From Pseudoalteromonas byunsanensis (GTDB taxonomy: Bacteria > Pseudomonadota > Gammaproteobacteria > Enterobacterales > Alteromonadaceae): a stretch of DNA of 64,000 nucleotides. The notes under the pieces were generated by a model. That model was not told the DNA's origin. It made no database searches and saw only the letters and a list, made by a program, of their open reading frames with translations. A program made the position numbers and the translations under genes. Positions within the stretch are counted from its first letter, which is position 1; every line of letters begins with the position of its first letter. The stretch spans positions 272,088-336,087 of the forward strand of contig NZ_MNAN01000028.1 of NCBI RefSeq assembly GCF_001854475.1, in the 5' to 3' direction. Positions 38,277-47,978 of the stretch are shown in pieces.

Positions 38277-38753
38277 ATGCAATCAATTCCGATGACAGTG
38301 CGAGGCGAGCAGTTGCTTCGCGAAGAACTTAACCATTTAAAATCGGTGGTTCGCCCTAAAATTGTTGCCGATATCGCGGATGCTCGCGAACACGGAGACT
38401 TAAAGGAAAACGCTGAATATCATGCAGCGCGTGAGCAGCAAGGTTTTTGTGAAGGCCGTATTCAAGAGATTGAAGCGAAGCTTTCAACTTCTCAGGTGAT
38501 TGATGTCACTAAAATTGAAAATAACGGCAAAGTTATTTTTGGTGCTACAGTGACTATCTGTAACGTTGAAACCGATGAAGAAGTTAAATACCGCATTGTG
38601 GGCGATGATGAAGCTGATATCAAAAATAACCTTATCTCGGTTAACTCGCCGATAGCGCGTGGTTTAATTGGTAAAGAGTTAGATGACACAGCTAATATTC
38701 AAACACCAAATGGTACGGTAGAGTACGAAATCATCGAAGTTGAATATATCTAA
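38277..38753 (+). CDS. greA: Transcription elongation factor GreA
   Basis: GreA rescues backtracked RNA polymerase by stimulating transcript cleavage. The 158-residue protein has the N-terminal coiled coil with the acidic tip ([20 protein letters not shown], then [11 protein letters not shown]) and the C-terminal globular domain ([24 protein letters not shown]). It follows carB and ends in a strong terminator. Confidence 0.98.
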   Translation: MQSIPMTVRGEQLLREELNHLKSVVRPKIVADIADAREHGDLKENAEYHAAREQQGFCEGRIQEIEAKLSTSQVIDVTKIENNGKVIFGATVTICNVETDEEVKYRIVGDDEADIKNNLISVNSPIARGLIGKELDDTANIQTPNGTVEYEIIEVEYI

Positions 38754-38772
38754 CTGTGTTCAGTTTATAATT

Positions 38773-38800
38773 AAAAAGCCGGGCTTAAGCCCGGCTTTTT
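38773..38800 (+). terminator. Intrinsic terminator of greA (carAB-greA)
   Basis: A perfect 12-bp stem, AAAAAGCCGGGC (38773-38784) with GCCCGGCTTTTT (38789-38800), TTAA loop and T-run. It can act in both directions. Confidence 0.95.
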
Positions 38801-38879
38801 AATTTGTGCAAACACTGATATCTGGTATTCGTATCAATGGTGTGTGTAATATAAGGTCGCATTAACATTAAGGGTGACT

Positions 38880-39476
38880 ATGACAAAGCCGTTCTCTTTA
38901 GGTAATTTCAAGCTGGTTGTTGCAATGCTGATTATTATGTGGAGTGTGCACTTGATAGCAAGCGTCACTGGTATCTCATTTAGTCAATTTGGACTTGTGC
39001 CTTGGGATGGTTTTCGATTGTACGGGATTGTTACTTACCCTTTCATTCATGGCGATTGGCAGCATCTTATTGGCAATACATTTGGTTTGCTTATCAGTGG
39101 TTATTTGGCAAGTCAGTTGCCATGCTTTAAACGCTCTACAGTCTTGATATTCGCGCTAACTGGCATACTTGTATGGCTATTTGCAAGTTTTGCGATACAC
39201 ATTGGTGCATCGGGTATAGTGATGGGCTACTTTGGCTTCATCATGGGCAGTGCTATTTTTAGACGTAACTTATTGAGTTTTATAATTGCGCTCGCCTTAC
39301 TTGCTATCACACAGTATTTTCAAATTAGCCTAGTGGGTACATTATTCTCATTTGATGAAAGTACCAGTGCTTCAAGTCATTTGTTCGGATTTATTAGTGG
39401 CTGTGTCGCGGCGTACATGTTTAGGAATTCGCTGTCATATTCGGTGAAAAAGCCACAAACTAAGCATAAGAAGTAG
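38880..39476 (+). CDS. Small rhomboid-family intramembrane serine protease
   Basis: The 198-residue membrane protein has the rhomboid core: HGDWQHLIGNTFGLLISG (the HxxxN oxyanion region), the catalytic GASG in HIGASGIVMGYFGF, and the catalytic His in SSHLFGFISGC. Rhomboids cut transmembrane substrates inside the lipid bilayer. This is a minimal six-helix form without a large cytoplasmic domain. The ATG at 38880 follows AAGGGTGA. The Lys-rich tail (KKPQTKHKK) is likely cytoplasmic. The substrate is unknown. Confidence 0.9.
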   Translation: MTKPFSLGNFKLVVAMLIIMWSVHLIASVTGISFSQFGLVPWDGFRLYGIVTYPFIHGDWQHLIGNTFGLLISGYLASQLPCFKRSTVLIFALTGILVWLFASFAIHIGASGIVMGYFGFIMGSAIFRRNLLSFIIALALLAITQYFQISLVGTLFSFDESTSASSHLFGFISGCVAAYMFRNSLSYSVKKPQTKHKK

Positions 39477-39557
39477 GGTCGGTGGAATAACGCTCTCAGC
39501 AATACGGACAAATCATCATTTTAACTGTACATGATTTGTAAGCTGATGGAATAAACC

Positions 39558-39603
39558 AAAAAAGTGAGCTTATCAAACCTATGAATATAGGCTGGATAAG
39601 CTC
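39558..39603 (-). terminator. Terminator of sdaA
   Basis: GAGCTTATC (39566-39574) pairs with GATAAGCTC (39595-39603), with an inner CCTAT/ATAGG stem. In the minus direction it is followed by six T (plus-strand A-run 39558-39563). Confidence 0.8.
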
Positions 39604-39628
39604 AATAGAAGTGTAGTTAAAGAGTCAA

Positions 39629-41005
39629 TTAACACTCGATAATGTTAACTGCCAAACCACCTCGTGCGGTTTCTTTGTATTTGGTTTTCATATCATTACC
39701 AGTATCGAGCATGGTTTTGATCACTTTATCAAGCGATACTTTTTGTTCGCCCGTACCACGCATAGCAAGACGTGAGGCGTTAATGGCTTTTACTGCGCCC
39801 ATTGCATTACGTTCAATACAAGGTACTTGTACCAGACCACCTACGGGGTCACAAGTTAGACCTAAATTGTGCTCCATACCTATCTCAGCAGCGTTCTCAA
39901 CATGTAATACGTTACCACCCATAATCTCAGTTAGTGCGCCAGCAGCCATTGAGCAGGCTACACCTACTTCACCTTGGCAGCCAACTTCGGCACCAGAAAT
40001 CGACGCATTCTTTTTGTATAAAATCCCGATTGCTGCTGCTGTTAGTAGGTAACGAGTAGCGATTTCTTCGTCAACTTCTCTGATGAAGGTGTTGTAGTAC
40101 ATGAGGACGGATGGCAGAATACCCGCAGCTCCATTTGTTGGTGCTGTGACCACACGTCCTCCTGCTGCGTTTTCTTCATTTACTGCAAGTGCAAATAAAT
40201 CTACCCAATCCATAGCACGTAGCGGATCATTGTTATTCTCAACGTTTAACTTTAAATACAAGCTAGGAGCTCGGCGTTTCACTTTCAGGCCACCAGGTAA
40301 AATACCTTCAGTGCGCATACCTCGTTCAATACAGGCCTTCATTACTTGCCAAATATTGAATAACTCGGCTTTAATTTCAGTCATTGGACGCAGTGTTTTT
40401 TCATTCGCCATCATCAGCGAGGACACGCTCAAGCCTGATTCTTTGCATAAATCAAGCAGTTGCTCCGCTGTATCAAATGGGTAAGGCGCTGGGTTTTGTT
40501 CACGAATATCCAGCGCTGCTTGTTTTTCTTGCTCAAACTGTTCATCGGTAACGATAAAGCCACCACCGATAGAGTAATAAATTTGGCTATGAACTTTGTC
40601 TTTACCGTTAAGGGCGACTATTTCCATAGCGTTGGAATGTTTTGGGAGGGTTTTTCTTCGGTGAAAAACTATCGCGCCTTGTTTGGGAAACTTAACTTTA
40701 TGGCTTTGGTCCAGATAGATAACTTGTTCTTGTTCAATCTTTTCTAGGATATCTGGTACCGCATCGGCATCAATGGTTTCAGGATCGTGGCCCGCTAAAC
40801 CTAAAATAACGGCTTTGCCAGAGCCATGACCGATACCGGTTTGCCCCAGTGAGCCAAATAGTTCTACTTTGACTTCGGTTGTTTGAGCCAACAAGCCTTT
40901 ATCTTGTAAGTCTTTTACAAACAATCGCGATGCGCGCATTGGACCGACGGTATGAGACGAAGAAGGGCCAATACCGATACTAAACATATCGAATGCACTA
41001 ATCAT
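39629..41005 (-). CDS. sdaA: L-serine ammonia-lyase (iron-sulfur, single-chain)
   Basis: SdaA deaminates L-serine to pyruvate and ammonia using an oxygen-sensitive [4Fe-4S] cluster. The N-terminal domain has [20 protein letters not shown]. The C-terminal domain has [18 protein letters not shown] and the Cys-bearing segments [20 protein letters not shown] and [17 protein letters not shown]. The 458-residue single chain matches E. coli SdaA. Upstream on the same strand are nudL and pabB, reproducing the E. coli pabB-nudL-sdaA neighbourhood. Confidence 0.97.
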   Translation of the reverse strand: MISAFDMFSIGIGPSSSHTVGPMRASRLFVKDLQDKGLLAQTTEVKVELFGSLGQTGIGHGSGKAVILGLAGHDPETIDADAVPDILEKIEQEQVIYLDQSHKVKFPKQGAIVFHRRKTLPKHSNAMEIVALNGKDKVHSQIYYSIGGGFIVTDEQFEQEKQAALDIREQNPAPYPFDTAEQLLDLCKESGLSVSSLMMANEKTLRPMTEIKAELFNIWQVMKACIERGMRTEGILPGGLKVKRRAPSLYLKLNVENNNDPLRAMDWVDLFALAVNEENAAGGRVVTAPTNGAAGILPSVLMYYNTFIREVDEEIATRYLLTAAAIGILYKKNASISGAEVGCQGEVGVACSMAAGALTEIMGGNVLHVENAAEIGMEHNLGLTCDPVGGLVQVPCIERNAMGAVKAINASRLAMRGTGEQKVSLDKVIKTMLDTGNDMKTKYKETARGGLAVNIIEC

Positions 41006-41094
41006 ATTTTTTACTCAACATTGCCTTTGAACGGGCGCACATCATAACGTTAAAATGTGCCCTTGTAACCCGTTGTGCTATGAAATTACTATGC

Positions 41095-41664
41095 CTATTT
41101 TAGCAAAGTTATAAAGTTTTTGACTAAGCTTGCCGTTGCTCCCCAAAGCAAACCATGGGGTGTAATATAACCGGGCAATTGTCGTGTTTTACCTGCCAGT
41201 TGCAATGGGTAAGTTTGCCAATTTTGTGTATTAGCTAGCTCACTTATCGTAATGGTGAATGCCGTTTCAACTTCTGAACTATCAGTATGCCAATGTGCTT
41301 TGGGTGACAATGTGGCAACAACGGGGAAAATATTGAATCCGGTCAATGTGACATGCTTGTTGAGTGTGCCAATAGGGGTGATATGGTGCGGTGAAATGCC
41401 AAGTTCTTCTTGGGTTTCTCGAATAGCAGTCATTTTCAGGCTTGTGTCATGAGGCTCTGCTTTGCCCCCCGGGAAACACAATTGTGAAGGGTGATGTTTC
41501 AAGTAGGCTGCGCGTTTACAAAACAGCAAAGCAGCCAGGCCATCATCTTCGGTTAACGGCAGTAACACGGCGCTGGTTTTTACCGATTGGCGAGCGATGA
41601 TGCGAGGCTCTTTATTTTGTACCGAACTGGTATAAAAGCGGGTGATAACTTCGTCTAATGTCAC
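41095..41664 (-). CDS. nudL: CoA pyrophosphatase, NUDIX family
   Basis: The 190-residue NUDIX hydrolase has a CoA-pyrophosphatase signature (LKHHPSQLCFPGGKAEPHD) running into the NUDIX box (RETQEELGIS). It is expected to cleave CoA and its derivatives to 4'-phosphopantetheine and 3',5'-ADP. The start is uncertain: a TTG at 41679 overlaps the pabB stop but has no ribosome-binding site, whereas the GTG at 41664 follows GAGAG by nine bases and starts MTLDEVITRF. It is coupled to pabB. Confidence 0.88.
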   Translation of the reverse strand: MTLDEVITRFYTSSVQNKEPRIIARQSVKTSAVLLPLTEDDGLAALLFCKRAAYLKHHPSQLCFPGGKAEPHDTSLKMTAIRETQEELGISPHHITPIGTLNKHVTLTGFNIFPVVATLSPKAHWHTDSSEVETAFTITISELANTQNWQTYPLQLAGKTRQLPGYITPHGLLWGATASLVKNFITLLK

Positions 41665-41675
41665 AAGCCATGCTC

Positions 41676-43025
41676 TCAATTATCTAAAATCGGTAAGATC
41701 TTATTAACTTTATGATAGGTTTCTTGATATTCAAGGTCGGCTTGAGAGTCTGCAACGATTCCGCCTCCGGCCCAACAGTGGATTTTTCCATCACAGCATA
41801 CAAGAGTACGAATTGTGATTGAAGTGTCCATGCGACCACAAGCACTTAAATATCCTATTGAGCCACAATACACGCTTCGTCTATGCGGTTCCAGCTCTTC
41901 TATAATTTCCATTGCTCGTATTTTGGGGGCGCCAGTGATAGAGCCTCCGGGAAAGGCAGCTTCTAGTTGGTCAATGGCACATTTGTCTGTGGCCAGTTCA
42001 CTGGTCACGGTGCTAACTAGGTGATGTACAGCAGGAAAGCTCTCAATCGCGAACAGGCTGGGCACCTGAACCGAACCAGGTTTAGCAACTTTACCTAAGT
42101 CGTTACGTAGCAGGTCAACAATCATGACATTTTCAGCTCTGTCTTTGCTGCTATTGGCTAAACGTTCTGCTTGTTGTTCATCTTCAATGGGGTCTGCCAG
42201 GCGAGGTAGAGTTCCTTTTATAGGTTTCGTTTCGACTCGTTGGTCATTAACAAGTAAAAATCGCTCTGGGGAAACCGATAAAATGGCACCAGTGCCGATA
42301 TTCATATAGGCGGAAAAGGGGGCTTTGTTGTGAGCGCGTAGTTTCTTATACGCAAGCCATGGCTCGCCTTTGAACTCGGCGCTAAACCTTTGGGCTAGAT
42401 TAATTTGATAACAGTCGCCGCTGAGCAAATACTCATGGATCTTCTCAAATTGCGCGTTATATTGCGCTTGTGTCATGTTCGAGCGCCATTGAGAATTTAA
42501 TGAAAATGTCCGATATGTAGGGGGCGTGTTAGCTAATCTATCAAGATAGTCATTAGCTCTATCTACTTGGGGTTGACAGACGTAATACCACTGACGGTTA
42601 TGGTTATCAAAAATTAGTGCGTCTAAATATAGACCTATGCACATATCAGGCAGTGAAATATCTTGGGCTGCTTGCGTTGGAAGTTTTTCAATATAACGGC
42701 CTAAATCGTAGCCAAAATAACCCAGCCAACCACCACTAAACGGTAAATCATAAGGCGCTTTTTCGTGACTTAAGGCACTGAGCTTATCTTTCATGATTGC
42801 AAAGCAGTTTTGCGTTTGCAGTATACCATCAAGATAGATGCCACCGTTTTTTGCTTCTAAGTGGTGAAGTGGATTGATACTGATGATGTCATAGCGACTA
42901 TTAACGTGTTCGGCATTGCTCGAATCAAGTAATATCGCATGAGGAAGGTGTGCAAAGTGCTCAAAAACTGCGTCAGTTGAAAGATCTAGAGTTAACTTTT
43001 TACAATTGATTTGGTCATTTAGCAT
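41676..43025 (-). CDS. pabB: Aminodeoxychorismate synthase component I
   Basis: PabB converts chorismate and ammonia (from PabA) to 4-amino-4-deoxychorismate for folate. The 449-residue chorismate-binding protein has the PabB motif ETKPIKGTLPRLADPIEDEQ, with the reactive Lys, followed by VMIVDLLRNDLGKVAKPGSV, FPGGSITGAPKIRAMEIIEE and CWAGGGIVADSQADLEYQET. The Lys in PIKGT distinguishes PabB from TrpE. The reading direction and overlap with nudL reproduce the E. coli order. Confidence 0.95.
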   Translation of the reverse strand: MLNDQINCKKLTLDLSTDAVFEHFAHLPHAILLDSSNAEHVNSRYDIISINPLHHLEAKNGGIYLDGILQTQNCFAIMKDKLSALSHEKAPYDLPFSGGWLGYFGYDLGRYIEKLPTQAAQDISLPDMCIGLYLDALIFDNHNRQWYYVCQPQVDRANDYLDRLANTPPTYRTFSLNSQWRSNMTQAQYNAQFEKIHEYLLSGDCYQINLAQRFSAEFKGEPWLAYKKLRAHNKAPFSAYMNIGTGAILSVSPERFLLVNDQRVETKPIKGTLPRLADPIEDEQQAERLANSSKDRAENVMIVDLLRNDLGKVAKPGSVQVPSLFAIESFPAVHHLVSTVTSELATDKCAIDQLEAAFPGGSITGAPKIRAMEIIEELEPHRRSVYCGSIGYLSACGRMDTSITIRTLVCCDGKIHCWAGGGIVADSQADLEYQETYHKVNKILPILDN

Positions 43026-43181
43026 TTACTTGAACCTGAAAACTAGCCCGAAACGGGCGGGGAGGTTATCATACTTATCTATTTTTCTATAGTGGCTTAG
43101 TGACTCACATAATAGTTCACTATTTTTAGATGTATTAAGTTATTAATCTAGATGTTTAATAACACAAACTAAGGAACCGTC

Positions 43182-44708
43182 ATGAGTATGATCCGTCAGC
43201 AAGACTTCATCGACAGTATTGAAGATGCTTTGCAATATATCTCTTTTTATCACCCTCTGGACTTTGTACAAGCTTTAGAAAAAGCCTATCACAAAGAACA
43301 AAGCAAAGCGGCTAAAGATGCTATTGCGCAAATTCTAATTAATTCGCGCATGTCAGCTGAAGGTAAGCGCCCGCTTTGTCAAGATACGGGCATTGTTACC
43401 TGTTTTGTAAAAGTTGGTATGGATGTTAAATGGGATAAGACAGATCTAACGGTTCAACAAATGGTGGACGAAGGTACACGTCGCGCTTATTTGAATCCAG
43501 ATAATCCACTGCGTGCTTCAATTGTTGCTGACCCAGCTGGAAGCCGAAAGAATACCAAAGACAACACGCCTTCTGTCGTCCACATTGATATGGTGCCTGG
43601 GGCAGAAGTTGAAGTGATGATTGCGGCTAAAGGCGGTGGCTCTGAAAATAAGACTAAAATGGTTATGTTAAACCCTTCTGATGATGTGGCAGCTTGGGTA
43701 GAAAAAACCCTGCCACTTATGGGGGCAGGTTGGTGTCCTCCTGGTATGTTGGGAATAGGTATTGGTGGAACAGCGGAAAAAGCAGCTGTGCTAGCAAAAG
43801 AATCTCTGATGGATCCTGTTGATATCCATGAATTAATTGAACGTGGCGCGCAAACGGCTGAAGAAGAGTTACGCTTAGAGATTTTTGAGCGTGCCAATAA
43901 GCTGGGCATTGGTGCTCAAGGATTGGGCGGTTTAACGACTGTTGTTGACGTTAAAATTAAGACTGCACCGACACATGCTGCATCTAAGCCAGTGGTAATG
44001 ATCCCGAACTGTGCTGCAACACGCCATGTGCACTTTACGCTAGACGGCTCCGGTCCGGCAGATCTAAAGGCTCCAAAATTAGAAGATTGGCCGGAAGTAA
44101 CTTGGGAAGTGGGTGAAGATACCCGTCGCGTGAATTTGGATACATTGACCAAAGCGGATACACAAGATTGGAAAATGGGTGAAACCGTTCTCCTGTCGGG
44201 TAAAATCTTAACGGGCCGAGATGCGGCGCATAAACGTTTGCAAGATATGATCAACTCGGGTGAAGGTTTGCCAGAAGGTGTCGATTTTGAGAATAAGTTT
44301 ATCTATTACGTGGGTCCTGTTGATGCGGTAGGTAATGAAGCGGTAGGTCCTGCTGGTCCGACAACAGCTACTCGTATGGATAAGTTTACTGATATGATGC
44401 TAGAAAATACCGGTATTGTTGGCATGATCGGTAAGGCTGAGCGTGGTCCAGCTACTGTAGAGTCAATTAAGAACAATAAATCTATTTATCTAATGGCAGT
44501 TGGTGGCGCTGCATATCTAGTTGCAAAAGCGATTAAAAAAGCACGCGTTGTTGCTTTTGAAGACTTAGGTATGGAAGCGATTTATGAGTTTGAAGTTGAA
44601 GACATGCCAGTAACAGTCGCTGTTGACAGCACTGGTGCTAATGCTCATGAGCAGGGACCTGCGATCTGGAAAGCAAAAATTGAAGAACTCGACAGCAAGC
44701 TGAAGTAA
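43182..44708 (+). CDS. fumA: Fumarate hydratase class I, [4Fe-4S]
   Basis: This class I enzyme interconverts fumarate and malate in the TCA cycle. At 508 residues it matches the FumA/FumB single-chain type. SAEGKRPLCQDTGIVTCFVK carries a cluster Cys, and AGWCPPGMLGIGIGGTAEKA and VMIPNCAATRHVHFTLDGSG the other conserved Cys residues. The C-terminal swivelling domain has TTATRMDKFTDMMLENTG. A class I enzyme is oxygen-labile and iron-dependent. AAGGAA precedes the start codon. The gene ends in a terminator. Confidence 0.95.
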   Translation: MSMIRQQDFIDSIEDALQYISFYHPLDFVQALEKAYHKEQSKAAKDAIAQILINSRMSAEGKRPLCQDTGIVTCFVKVGMDVKWDKTDLTVQQMVDEGTRRAYLNPDNPLRASIVADPAGSRKNTKDNTPSVVHIDMVPGAEVEVMIAAKGGGSENKTKMVMLNPSDDVAAWVEKTLPLMGAGWCPPGMLGIGIGGTAEKAAVLAKESLMDPVDIHELIERGAQTAEEELRLEIFERANKLGIGAQGLGGLTTVVDVKIKTAPTHAASKPVVMIPNCAATRHVHFTLDGSGPADLKAPKLEDWPEVTWEVGEDTRRVNLDTLTKADTQDWKMGETVLLSGKILTGRDAAHKRLQDMINSGEGLPEGVDFENKFIYYVGPVDAVGNEAVGPAGPTTATRMDKFTDMMLENTGIVGMIGKAERGPATVESIKNNKSIYLMAVGGAAYLVAKAIKKARVVAFEDLGMEAIYEFEVEDMPVTVAVDSTGANAHEQGPAIWKAKIEELDSKLK

Positions 44709-45036
44709 TCTCAGCACAGATAAACAGACTGAACCGCATGATAGCCAATCATGCGGCTTTTTTGTAACTATAACTGTACATTCCTCTGGTGCTTTACGTT
44801 TACGTAAACATCCCTTGCGGTTTATCAAAGTTTATTAGCTAAATTAATCCTGTAATCATTATTAAAGGGGTTATGCTTTTCTATAATTTGATATATTTAA
44901 CTATATTATTTAAATTAATTGTATTTAGTAGGATGATCATCTCATTTTCTGGCGTGTGCGCTAAGTTAGTGTTAGAGTTTTGTCAATTTCAGCGCTATCA
45001 ACACCTTCAAGGTGAGACATTATCGGAGAACCAAAA
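44709..45036. other. Intergenic region between fumarase and leucine-type dehydrogenase
   Basis: It contains the fumarase terminator (44734-44763). The rest is AT-rich with short, uncoded-looking frames. It ends with CGGAGAA, the ribosome-binding site of the dehydrogenase. No further feature was recognised. Confidence 0.6.
44734..44763 (+). terminator. Intrinsic terminator of the fumarase gene
   Basis: CCGCATGAT (44734-44742) pairs with ATCATGCGG (44748-44756), followed by C and six T (44758-44763). Confidence 0.93.
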
Positions 45037-46077
45037 GTGGCTGTATTTAACCAAGTTGAATTTGATAATCATGAACAAGTAGTATTTTGTGCAGACGAAG
45101 CGTCAGGCTTAAAAGCCATTATCGCCATCCATAGCACTAAGTTAGGCCCTGCGGTAGGTGGTTGCCGTTTGTGGGACTATGCGAAAGACGAAGATGCGGT
45201 TTACGATGTACTGCGTTTATCAAAGGGAATGACCTATAAAAATGCAGTGGCGCGTTTGCCATTTGGTGGTGGTAAATCAGTGATCATCGGTGATGCAAAA
45301 GCAATAAAGTCTGAAGCATTGTTCAGAGCATTTGGAAAGCATTTAGAGCGTTTGAGTGGTAACTATTATTCTGCTGAAGATGTGAACATCACCACAGGTG
45401 ATGTAATGATGATGCATAAAGAAACTAACTATGTGCTTGGCTTAGAAGGTAAAAGTGGTAATCCTTCGCCTTTCACTGCACTGGGTACGTTTTTAGGAAT
45501 TAAAGCGGCTTACCAACACAAGCATGGTCATCAGGATCTAGCGGGTGTAAAAGTAGCTGTTCAGGGACTAGGTGCGGTAGCGTATGGTTTGTGTAAGTAT
45601 TTACATGAAGCGGGTGCGCAATTGTTTGTCACTGATATTAACCAAGATTCTGTAGATAGAGTAGTGAGAGAGTTTGGTGCGACTGCTGTTGGTATTGACG
45701 AAATCTACGACTTAGATGTTGACGTTTATGCTCCATGTGCTTTGGGTGCAACTATAAATGACAATACTATTCCACGTCTTAAAGCAACGATTATCGCAGG
45801 TTGTGCTAATAACCAGTTAGCCGAATCACGCCACGGTGAAATATTGCGTGAGAAAGGTGTACTGTATGCCCCAGATTACGTGATCAATGCTGGTGGTATC
45901 ATCAACGTATACTATGAGACTAAACCTGAAGGATATAATAAAGAAGATGCTACCAAGCACGTAGAAGGTATCTATGACACCTTGACGGAAATCTTCGCGC
46001 GCTCTGAAAGTGAGCAGAAGTCGACGCATATCATCGCAGATGAACTAGCACAAGAGATCATTGCTCAAGGCTTATAA
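45037..46077 (+). CDS. Leucine/valine-type amino acid dehydrogenase
   Basis: A Glu/Leu/Phe/Val dehydrogenase family protein of 346 residues. The catalytic Lys lies in RLPFGGGKSVIIGD, preceded by HSTKLGPAVGGCRLWDYA. The NAD-binding motif is VAVQGLGAVAYGLCKYL. It deaminates branched-chain amino acids to 2-oxo acids with NAD+, as do leucine dehydrogenases of similar length. The GTG at 45037 is preceded by CGGAGAA at seven bases. It is monocistronic, ending in a strong terminator. Substrate preference (Leu versus Val) cannot be told from sequence. Confidence 0.92.
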   Translation: MAVFNQVEFDNHEQVVFCADEASGLKAIIAIHSTKLGPAVGGCRLWDYAKDEDAVYDVLRLSKGMTYKNAVARLPFGGGKSVIIGDAKAIKSEALFRAFGKHLERLSGNYYSAEDVNITTGDVMMMHKETNYVLGLEGKSGNPSPFTALGTFLGIKAAYQHKHGHQDLAGVKVAVQGLGAVAYGLCKYLHEAGAQLFVTDINQDSVDRVVREFGATAVGIDEIYDLDVDVYAPCALGATINDNTIPRLKATIIAGCANNQLAESRHGEILREKGVLYAPDYVINAGGIINVYYETKPEGYNKEDATKHVEGIYDTLTEIFARSESEQKSTHIIADELAQEIIAQGL

Positions 46078-46105
46078 GCGTAAATTTGTTCGAATCAAAC
46101 AATTG

Positions 46106-46135
46106 AAAAGGGTATGCTCTGCATACCCTTTTTTT
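46106..46135 (+). terminator. Intrinsic terminator of the leucine-type dehydrogenase gene
   Basis: AAAAGGGTATGC (46106-46117) pairs with GCATACCCTTTT (46121-46132), followed by further T to 46135. Confidence 0.95.
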
Positions 46136-46149
46136 ATGTGTGTTGTAGT

Positions 46150-46788
46150 ATGAAAAAGATTAACTTAAAAACTTGGCCCCGTGCTGAGCATTTTCATTTT
46201 TTCAAAGGGCTTGATAAACCGCATTTTAATATTACCACGAACTTAGATTTCTCATCGTTGTATCAATACGCCAAAACTAACCAACTGTGTTTTACTGATT
46301 GCTATCTATACTGTTTGCTCAAAGCAGTAAATAGTTATGAACCAATGCGCTATAGAATCATTGAAGGAGTACCTGTTGAAGTAGACGAATTGATCGCCAG
46401 TACCGTTTTTTTAAAAGAGGATGATACATTTCGTTTTATACCTTTGTCGTTGCACCAAAGCATCAGGGAATTTGCCGCACATACCGCCCAGCAAAAACAG
46501 GTGTTTTTAAACAAGACCTTACTGGATGAACAGTTTATGCTTCGAGAAACGGGTGTGGCTCAAATTCATGTTTCTATTTTGCCTTGGTTTAATTTTAGCA
46601 GCTTCAGTCATGCCGCAACGAGTACAGGTACGTGCTCGGGTATTCCGAAATTTGTATTTGGACAGTATCAAAAGAACAGCGGTTTAATACCACTAAATAT
46701 AGAAGTACATCATGCGTTGCTAGATGGTATTCACGTTGCGCAATTTTTGACTACACTTAATAAAGTTATTTCAGAGCTGATTAAATAA
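46150..46788 (+). CDS. Chloramphenicol acetyltransferase-like protein
   Basis: The 212-residue protein has the CAT (CatA) fold signature: an N-terminal WPRAEHFHFFKGLDKPHFNI and the catalytic region IEVHHALLDGIHVAQFL, with the HHxxxDG motif providing the general base His. CAT enzymes acetylate chloramphenicol with acetyl-CoA as trimers. Chromosomal homologues in environmental bacteria often have unknown or weak activity, so resistance should not be assumed. The ATG at 46150 is preferred because the frame further upstream runs into the preceding terminator. Confidence 0.85.
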   Translation: MKKINLKTWPRAEHFHFFKGLDKPHFNITTNLDFSSLYQYAKTNQLCFTDCYLYCLLKAVNSYEPMRYRIIEGVPVEVDELIASTVFLKEDDTFRFIPLSLHQSIREFAAHTAQQKQVFLNKTLLDEQFMLRETGVAQIHVSILPWFNFSSFSHAATSTGTCSGIPKFVFGQYQKNSGLIPLNIEVHHALLDGIHVAQFLTTLNKVISELIK

Positions 46789-47201
46789 GCGGTTGAAATG
46801 TAGACAATTAGCGAAAAATCCTAAAATGATGCAAAAATGACAATGATTTTTTACCGATAAACTTTATTGTTTATAATATTCAAAGGTTTATAACGGCTTG
46901 CTGGGAAATTAAAGAAGAGATCACAAAGCAAACCTCAGTTGTAATTAAATGTAAATATTGTGATGTAACTGCTTTATTATCAACGGTTATAGGAGGGGCT
47001 TAAAAAATTCCATGTTAATTTTTTGTTTTATATCGAGTTTATTTTTTTAAAGCTGGAAAATTTGTTTTGCGAGTGAAGTTGACACGACGACTTGCATTTA
47101 GCATTATTGGACAGTTGATATCTGTTAAAAGATATCAGGGTTGCTCCCTAGTAGGGGGTGATAAAATTATAAAAGTAACATTACTTAATTGGTTGGGAAC
47201 T
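46789..47201. other. Long leader upstream of the TonB2-type operon
   Basis: A 413-base AT-rich stretch. It contains an inverted repeat GATATC/GATATC near 47119-47138 and CCCTA/TAGGG near 47147-47157. No Fur box good enough to call, and no gene, was recognised. It presumably holds the promoter and 5' leader of the operon. Confidence 0.5.
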
Positions 47202-47972
47202 ATGTCTGTTAAAATCAGAAAGAGTCTTGTAGCTACTGCGCTTCTAGGCGCAACAGCATTTGCAAGCAGCAATGTGATTGCAGATCCTTTGAACGACGTA
47301 CAAAAAGTAGGTCAACAAACTCAAATGGCTGCTAAAAAGTCTCAAGAAAAGATCGACAATATCTTCGGTCAGACGCAGGAAATGATCGGCGAATACCGCA
47401 GTGTTGTTGACGAAACTGAACTGCTAAAAGTTTATAACGACCACGTTGCCCGTTTGGTCGCTGACCAAAGAGCTGGCATCGAATCTTTTGATCGTCAGAT
47501 CGGAACAATTGAAAAGACAAAACAGGACGTTGTGCCTTTGATGTATCGCATGATCGATACGCTTGAGCAATTCATCAAAGCGGACGTTCCGTTTGATACT
47601 GAAACACGTATGGAGCGCGTTGAGAAATTACGTGAGCTGCTTTCAAATTCTAAAGTAACTACTTCAGAAAAATTCCGTCAAGTGCTTGAAGCTTACACTA
47701 TTGAAACTGATTACAGTTCAGTAATGGCTGCTTCTCAAGGTTCACTTGAAATTGGTGGCAAAAACATCAATGTTGATTTTGCACGCCTTGGCCGCGTAGC
47801 TTATGTTGCTCAGTCTTTTGACTTAAAGCACGCATGGGTTTGGAACAATAGTGCTAAACAGTGGGATGAGCTAGGTGAAGAATACCTTAAGCCTGTTAAA
47901 GACATGATCCGTATCGCACGTGGTCAGGCTGCCCCAGATCTAGTTGCATTACCAATCTTTGGCGCGGAGTAA
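47202..47972 (+). CDS. DUF3450 periplasmic protein of the TonB2-type system
   Basis: A Sec signal (LLGATAFASSNVIADP) is followed by a long helical, coiled-coil-prone segment (NDVQKVGQQTQMAAKKSQEK onward) and a C-terminal domain with AYVAQSFDLKHAWVWNNSAK. This matches DUF3450 proteins, which are encoded first in TtpC/TonB2 operons of Vibrio and Alteromonadales. The exact role is unknown; it likely works with TtpC in the periplasm. The ATG at 47202 gives the signal peptide at the N-terminus; the open frame starts at 47067. The ttpC-like gene begins directly after its stop. Confidence 0.9.
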   Translation: MSVKIRKSLVATALLGATAFASSNVIADPLNDVQKVGQQTQMAAKKSQEKIDNIFGQTQEMIGEYRSVVDETELLKVYNDHVARLVADQRAGIESFDRQIGTIEKTKQDVVPLMYRMIDTLEQFIKADVPFDTETRMERVEKLRELLSNSKVTTSEKFRQVLEAYTIETDYSSVMAASQGSLEIGGKNINVDFARLGRVAYVAQSFDLKHAWVWNNSAKQWDELGEEYLKPVKDMIRIARGQAAPDLVALPIFGAE

Positions 47973-47978
47973 GTGAAA

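Noticed and set aside
44873..45082. A 69-codon open frame upstream of the dehydrogenase
   Set aside because: AT-rich, hydrophobic at random and overlapping the dehydrogenase start; no ribosome-binding site; it looks non-coding.
46930..47160. Possible Fur box before the TonB2 operon
   Set aside because: AT-rich matches were no better than expected in this composition.
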